Shown here in pieces: positions 59,893 to 64,000 of a stretch of DNA of 64,000 nucleotides. The stretch's first letter is position 1; each line of letters starts with the position of its first letter. A model generated the notes under the pieces. The model made no database searches and was not told the DNA's origin. It saw nothing but the letters and a program-made list of their open reading frames with translations. Source of the DNA: Cytospora piceicola. Its lineage: Eukaryota; Ascomycota; Sordariomycetes; Diaporthales; Cytosporaceae. Location: NCBI GenBank assembly GCA_023375675.1, contig JALQBC010000021.1, forward strand, positions 1-64,000, written 5' to 3'. Position numbers and translations under genes: made by a program.

Positions 59893-61224
59893 TCACTCCG
59901 CATGATTCTTTATGTTGATGGAGATGAACGAACCCGAGCTCGTCGTCGAATGCGACTCATCCCCATCCGAGTAAGAGTGATCGAGTTCCATGGCAGTAGG
60001 CGCCAAGTCCTGCATCGCATCCTCCAACAGAGTCGCGACATCTGCGGCACACCCGAAGGACAGACTCCACCCGGCACCGCCCTGTCCGTAAGAGTGTACA
60101 ATCCTGCTCGGCCTTTCGGTGCCAGGGATGCATCGAAGCTCCCGCTCGACGCGGACGTTCCTCTGCCTGAACGGCCGGAGCCCCTGAGCCAGTGGGTACG
60201 TGGGATCGAGCCGGGCGTTCTTGAGGCAGGGCAGGAATGCCTCGCAGCGCTGGCGCATGCTCTTGATGGCGGGCGAGTCAATGGTCAGATCCAGGCTCGA
60301 CTCGTTCGGCTGGGTGATGCCACCTATGAGGAGGATGTTGTCGTTGCGCGGGACCAAGAAGACAATCTCGTTGGAGTCGTGCGCGGCGTCGGCAGTGATG
60401 GCCAGCGCCGCCTCGACCTTGGGGAAGTCCTTGCCGTCGTTGATGACACGGATCAGAGCGCCCCGGATGGGGTAGCAAGACGAATCGCCGGCCAGCTCGG
60501 TACCGGCCAGACCAGTCGCGTTGACAATGGCATCGGCACCGAAACGGGCCCGGAGTGTCTCCTCCTGATCGAGCAGGTCGCCAGTGATGGTCTCCGTGAC
60601 TGTCGCGGCTCCCTTTCCGTGGACAAGGCTCATCAGCCACATCATGGACTGATCAGTGTCGATAATGGGAGCCATGAGCTCGTATGCGTCCACGGCACCA
60701 TAGCTCGGGTCGACTCTCCGCTGCTCCATCAACTTGGTGTCCTGACGGAAGCCCTTTACGCCACTAGAGATGATCTCTGCCATCTTGGAGAACTGAGCCG
60801 GGTCTTTTTCGACCGGTTCAGGGAAGAAAAAGTCGGAAGGCATCATCTTCACACCGGAGGCCCGGCTCAGTTCCGGGACGGAAGCAATTGCGTCCCAGGC
60901 ATGATAGGCAATCATGCACCAGCGCTTCGAGTTAGACAGCGAAATGCGGTCAGTGTGGGCTCCACAGACTGCTGGGGGGTATTCCCAGAGGGCGCCGGCA
61001 ATCTGCGCGGTGAGGCGGTTGCTAGGTGTGAAGTTGGCCCAGTCCTTTGAGACAATGGTGACCTTGTAGCCTTGATCGAGGAGCACCCAGGCGGTCACAA
61101 GACCTGTAACTCCTGCACCGATGATGAGAACATGGGGAGATGATGCCGTTGGCTGAACGAGGCGTCCAGGGTAAGGTGTCAGGTCGCGCCACATGACGAG
61201 AGACGGTATGTTGTAGGTAACCAT
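59893..61224 (-). CDS. D-amino-acid-oxidase-like FAD oxidoreductase
   Basis: A single exon, 443 residues, ATG at 61224. The FAD fingerprint VLIIGAGVTGLVTAW is at residues 32-46, followed by a hydrophilic SNRLTAQIAGALWEYPPAVCG stretch typical of the family. YPIRGALIRV matches the DAO-family substrate-channel strand, and IVHSYGQGGAGWSLSFGCA near residue 375 matches the D-amino-acid-oxidase C-terminal signature (VHNYGHGGxG). These enzymes deaminate D-amino acids with O2 to the keto acid, ammonia and H2O2, normally in peroxisomes. This protein has about 60 extra C-terminal residues and ends NHAE, with no SKL-type peroxisomal signal. It may therefore be cytosolic or a divergent relative with another substrate. 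Confidence 0.88.
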   Translation of the reverse strand: MVTYNIPSLVMWRDLTPYPGRLVQPTASSPHVLIIGAGVTGLVTAWVLLDQGYKVTIVSKDWANFTPSNRLTAQIAGALWEYPPAVCGAHTDRISLSNSKRWCMIAYHAWDAIASVPELSRASGVKMMPSDFFFPEPVEKDPAQFSKMAEIISSGVKGFRQDTKLMEQRRVDPSYGAVDAYELMAPIIDTDQSMMWLMSLVHGKGAATVTETITGDLLDQEETLRARFGADAIVNATGLAGTELAGDSSCYPIRGALIRVINDGKDFPKVEAALAITADAAHDSNEIVFLVPRNDNILLIGGITQPNESSLDLTIDSPAIKSMRQRCEAFLPCLKNARLDPTYPLAQGLRPFRQRNVRVERELRCIPGTERPSRIVHSYGQGGAGWSLSFGCAADVATLLEDAMQDLAPTAMELDHSYSDGDESHSTTSSGSFISINIKNHAE

Positions 61225-63473
61225 TTTGTCTGTTGTACAAATATGTATAAGTATAAACCGTTATGGGACTGTCTAGTATACTAAAAAGATTTGGGGTAAA
61301 TTAATGATTGTGAAGAAAGTCTCGAGATTGTCGTTGTCTTGGAAATCCTCTAACATGACATCCTCAGGACACCACGTCTATATATATAGACTCGCCAGGG
61401 CTCGCTGCTTGCATTTTCTGTAGATTATGGCACTGCCTAGAAGGGATCACGAGGATCCCTACAACTTCGGTGTATTTGCACATCCATGCGTCTACATCGT
61501 ATCTCATCCACCAAGAGATGTGGGTTCTCTTCCTCCCAGGGTGGCTTACGTGAACGTCAACTGTATGACAGTATAATCGGCCTATCCGAAACCTCAGAAT
61601 ACAAAGAACAGTACAAAGGAATCGTCCCTTCCTGGCTGTGAAGTTTAAGGCTTTCGTATGATTCATCCTGCCTTGGCAATCATACTCGGTGAGGGCAACC
61701 GCCCGGGCGCGAGGCATGGCATGTGCACAATTTACGGGCCGGACTAGTCCCGAATGTGAAGGACATCACGGCCCGGCATGGCTTACTTTGCAGAACGAAC
61801 TGCACATAAGGAGGCTGGGGCCTGTAAACTAACTTCGGCGTGACATAGAGTAGTATTAATATCTGTAAGGCTGAGTACCTGCAGGGGGGTATTTCGTACG
61901 ACGAGTTGGGGGCGGTTTCGCTTGTACCACAGGAGTAGTGTGATTCCTCAGAGTTGATGGAACATCAGTGGCATGACAAACGTCCGTGACGGGTCTTCCG
62001 CTGAGCCACGGAGGATGTTATCTCGTACTGATAAAAAGTCCCTCGCATATTCCATGGGATGATTTCGGGGCTGCGCAATATGACTGTTGTGACATGGGTG
62101 ATACTTAGTTCATCTGGCTAGACCATGTGGTTCCCAGATTTCCGATATCTCACAGGGCTGAACCGAGAACCGAATGCAACCATAACAGGTCTGATGGAGT
62201 CGGAACTCATCATAAGACTGACTTCTTAGGATTCGTTCATGCCTAATGTGGTCAAGACCTATGGCGGTGTGGGATGATGCGGCTGACGCCACACTGTCCC
62301 TAGACAATCTGCCTAAGCAAGGCATCATCCTCTCAGGATTAATTGTGTCTTTCGAGCCCCGCAAAATGTATGCGGATTACATGCTTCTGAGATATTCCCG
62401 TGGTTCCATGGAAACAGTCTATTGGGGAGGGAGTGGGGAGTGGGCTCGTTGGATCGGCAGTAAGTTCTGAAGGCGGGAGCCGGTCGACAAGTCGGGAATA
62501 GCTTCCTATAATGGTCTCGTAAGTGAAGAGAAGGGCACATATGCACGGGCTTAGCCGGCGGTGAAGCATGAGTCTGAATGACGCGACGCTTTCAAGATGA
62601 CAGTTTCAGTTCCTTGTGTTTGTGTTGTTGCCTGGGGTCTAACCATAAGACTTTGTGTGACAACTGATTTCGTAACTAAATTCTGTGATACTAGTAAGCA
62701 TCCCCAGGTATCATCAGGAGGAGGATTGACTGTATAGTCCCGTGTGCTAGTATCAGCCACACTACAATAGCATATGGCTCAAGTGCTTCGTCACTGCTGC
62801 TCCGGATCTTCGGCCCGAAGTCGACGAGTATATTCGCCACTGTATTTGGTCGGAACCTCTCCAACCGGAAACCTGTGTCGAAAAGGGAAAGGAATGGAGG
62901 AAGATGGGAAACGAAGGGAGGGCTTGGACCCAAAGATCAGCCGGCGATCAACGTAACATTGACAATCAAATTGGAGCAGGAACTGTCACAGACCACATTG
63001 GGGCTACAAACACATGGCTCAGGTGAAACCTCACATAATATTAGTGATATGTGGTCATGGATGTCCTGCCCTATATTTAATCATTGCCTAAATCAAGGTT
63101 TGAATGGTTCCCTCGCCGCCGATTGTGCCAATCTATATACCGCCTCTACTAAGTCAGAAGTATAATAACTAGGTACTGACATATGTACCTTCATATACCT
63201 AAGTACCCAGTGCTTAAAATGATCGATGAGTAAACCAGACTACATTCCCACCAATCCAAGCCACGTCCATGCCACCCATTTCTGCTTTGATTACTAGCAC
63301 CCGTATATATCAATTTAGTAATCGGTGAGGACTGATAGTTTGGGAATTTATACGATTATAAATCACGGCGTGAAGGACCACCGGAAATCCATCAATCTTT
63401 CAAATTCCATGCTACATACCACTGCATACTTCAGCCCCTAAGAATAATTCAACTGGATCATGACAATACTACC
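61225..63473. other. Intergenic, 2.2 kb
   Basis: Only short, low-quality frames. Composition is mixed, becoming A/T-rich from about 63,050. No gene, RNA or repeat recognised. Confidence 0.5.
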
Positions 63474-64000
63474 TCAGAGTACCATGCGAACTTTGAGCTT
63501 GTCTCCCTTGACGATCTCCTCCTCCTGGGCCAAAAACTCAGGCATGTCCCAAGTACAGTTGATATACCGCCCACTGAGCCATTGGCGCTTCTCAGACGTC
63601 AGGTAGACAATTGTGTCCGCACTGATCTGCGGAGTATCGACGAAGACTGGCGGCGTAGTATCAGCATATGTTCCCAGGGACCGAGAGAGAAAAAAAGAGA
63701 AAGAAAGAAACATGTTCAACAACAACTGTTGATTGCTTGCACTCACTCTCACCCATCGTCTTAGCAGTATCCCCCTCAGGCCCACCGATCATATCCGTGA
63801 GTACGTTCCCCGGGTGCACACACCAGGCACTAACGCCGCGCCCGCCAAACTCGGCATCCACAAACTCGGCAAACCTCACGTTCGCCAGCTTCCCCGGCTG
63901 GTACTGGCTCGCCCCCGGCGTCCGCAGGTGCGCCCCCACGCTGGCCACCGTGACGAACGTCTTGAGCCCGCCGCCGCGGCCCGCCGCCGCCTCCGCCTCC
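63474..64000 (-). CDS. Short-chain dehydrogenase/reductase, 3' part (cut by window edge)
   Basis: Minus-strand exons 63753 to the right edge and 63474-63646, with a 106-bp intron (GTGAGA..GCCAG). The visible part starts in VTVASVGAHLR and carries the SDR active site: Ser in ASVGAH and the YxxxK motif as YQPGKLA. Then come SAWCVHPGNVLTDM, the typical PG block after strand beta6. The spliced end TMVFVDTPQISADTIVYLTS, followed by LSGRYINCTWDM and DKLKVRM, closely follows fungal SDRs with an NAD(P)-binding Rossmann fold. The N-terminal TGxxxGxG cofactor motif lies outside the window. Substrate unknown. Confidence 0.88.

Overview
The window is nuclear DNA from a filamentous ascomycete (Pezizomycotina, most likely Sordariomycetes). 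The genes are broken by short GT..AG introns of about 42-170 bp. Start contexts are eukaryotic, coding third positions are G/C-rich, and the families are fungal: HET domain, CAP10/GT90, Pex23-type peroxin with dysferlin domain, copper-metallothionein-like peptide, and fungal CorA-like protein. I found no tRNA, rRNA or CRISPR array. I support 22 protein-coding entries, of which one is cut by the right edge and a few are tentative.

Layout. 1-10 kb: a 1455-residue repeat-rich protein of unknown function, then a Pex23-family peroxisomal membrane protein. 10-13.8 kb: a gene-poor stretch with degraded coding debris. 13.8-24.9 kb: a dense block with an FMO-type flavin monooxygenase, an orphan protein, a 23-residue metallothionein, a predicted secreted GNAT-like protein, a mitochondrial ribosomal mL50-like protein, a divergently transcribed cysteine-rich membrane protein, and DAHP synthase (entry to the shikimate pathway). 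25-27.8 kb is empty. 27.8-39.1 kb: a conserved fungal protein whose frame stays open past its TAG stop, a HET-domain protein, a secreted or vacuolar M20 carboxypeptidase, and a GT90 glycosyltransferase. 39.9-48.7 kb: ribosomal protein eL13 with an ATG-only first exon, an armadillo-repeat SmgGDS-like protein on the opposite strand, and a one-TM protein.

48.7-59.8 kb is an accessory, repeat-damaged segment. It has a long AT-rich block that looks RIP-mutated, a nested pair of miniature transposons with readable target duplications, and a 240-bp interval bounded by inverted telomere-like TTAGGG repeats. A seven-exon fungal CorA-like membrane protein gene follows. The right end carries a D-amino-acid-oxidase-like gene and the 3' part of a short-chain dehydrogenase.

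The housekeeping genes do not form one pathway and look like ordinary scattered fungal genes. The strongest structural novelties are the nested MITE pair (53.3-54.0 kb), the inverted telomere-like repeats beside it, the in-frame TAG at 28,971 followed by 221 open codons, and a perfect 20-bp hairpin at 35,521-35,576. I do not see a clear multi-gene undescribed system. Exon boundaries were read by eye from splice signals and frame agreement.
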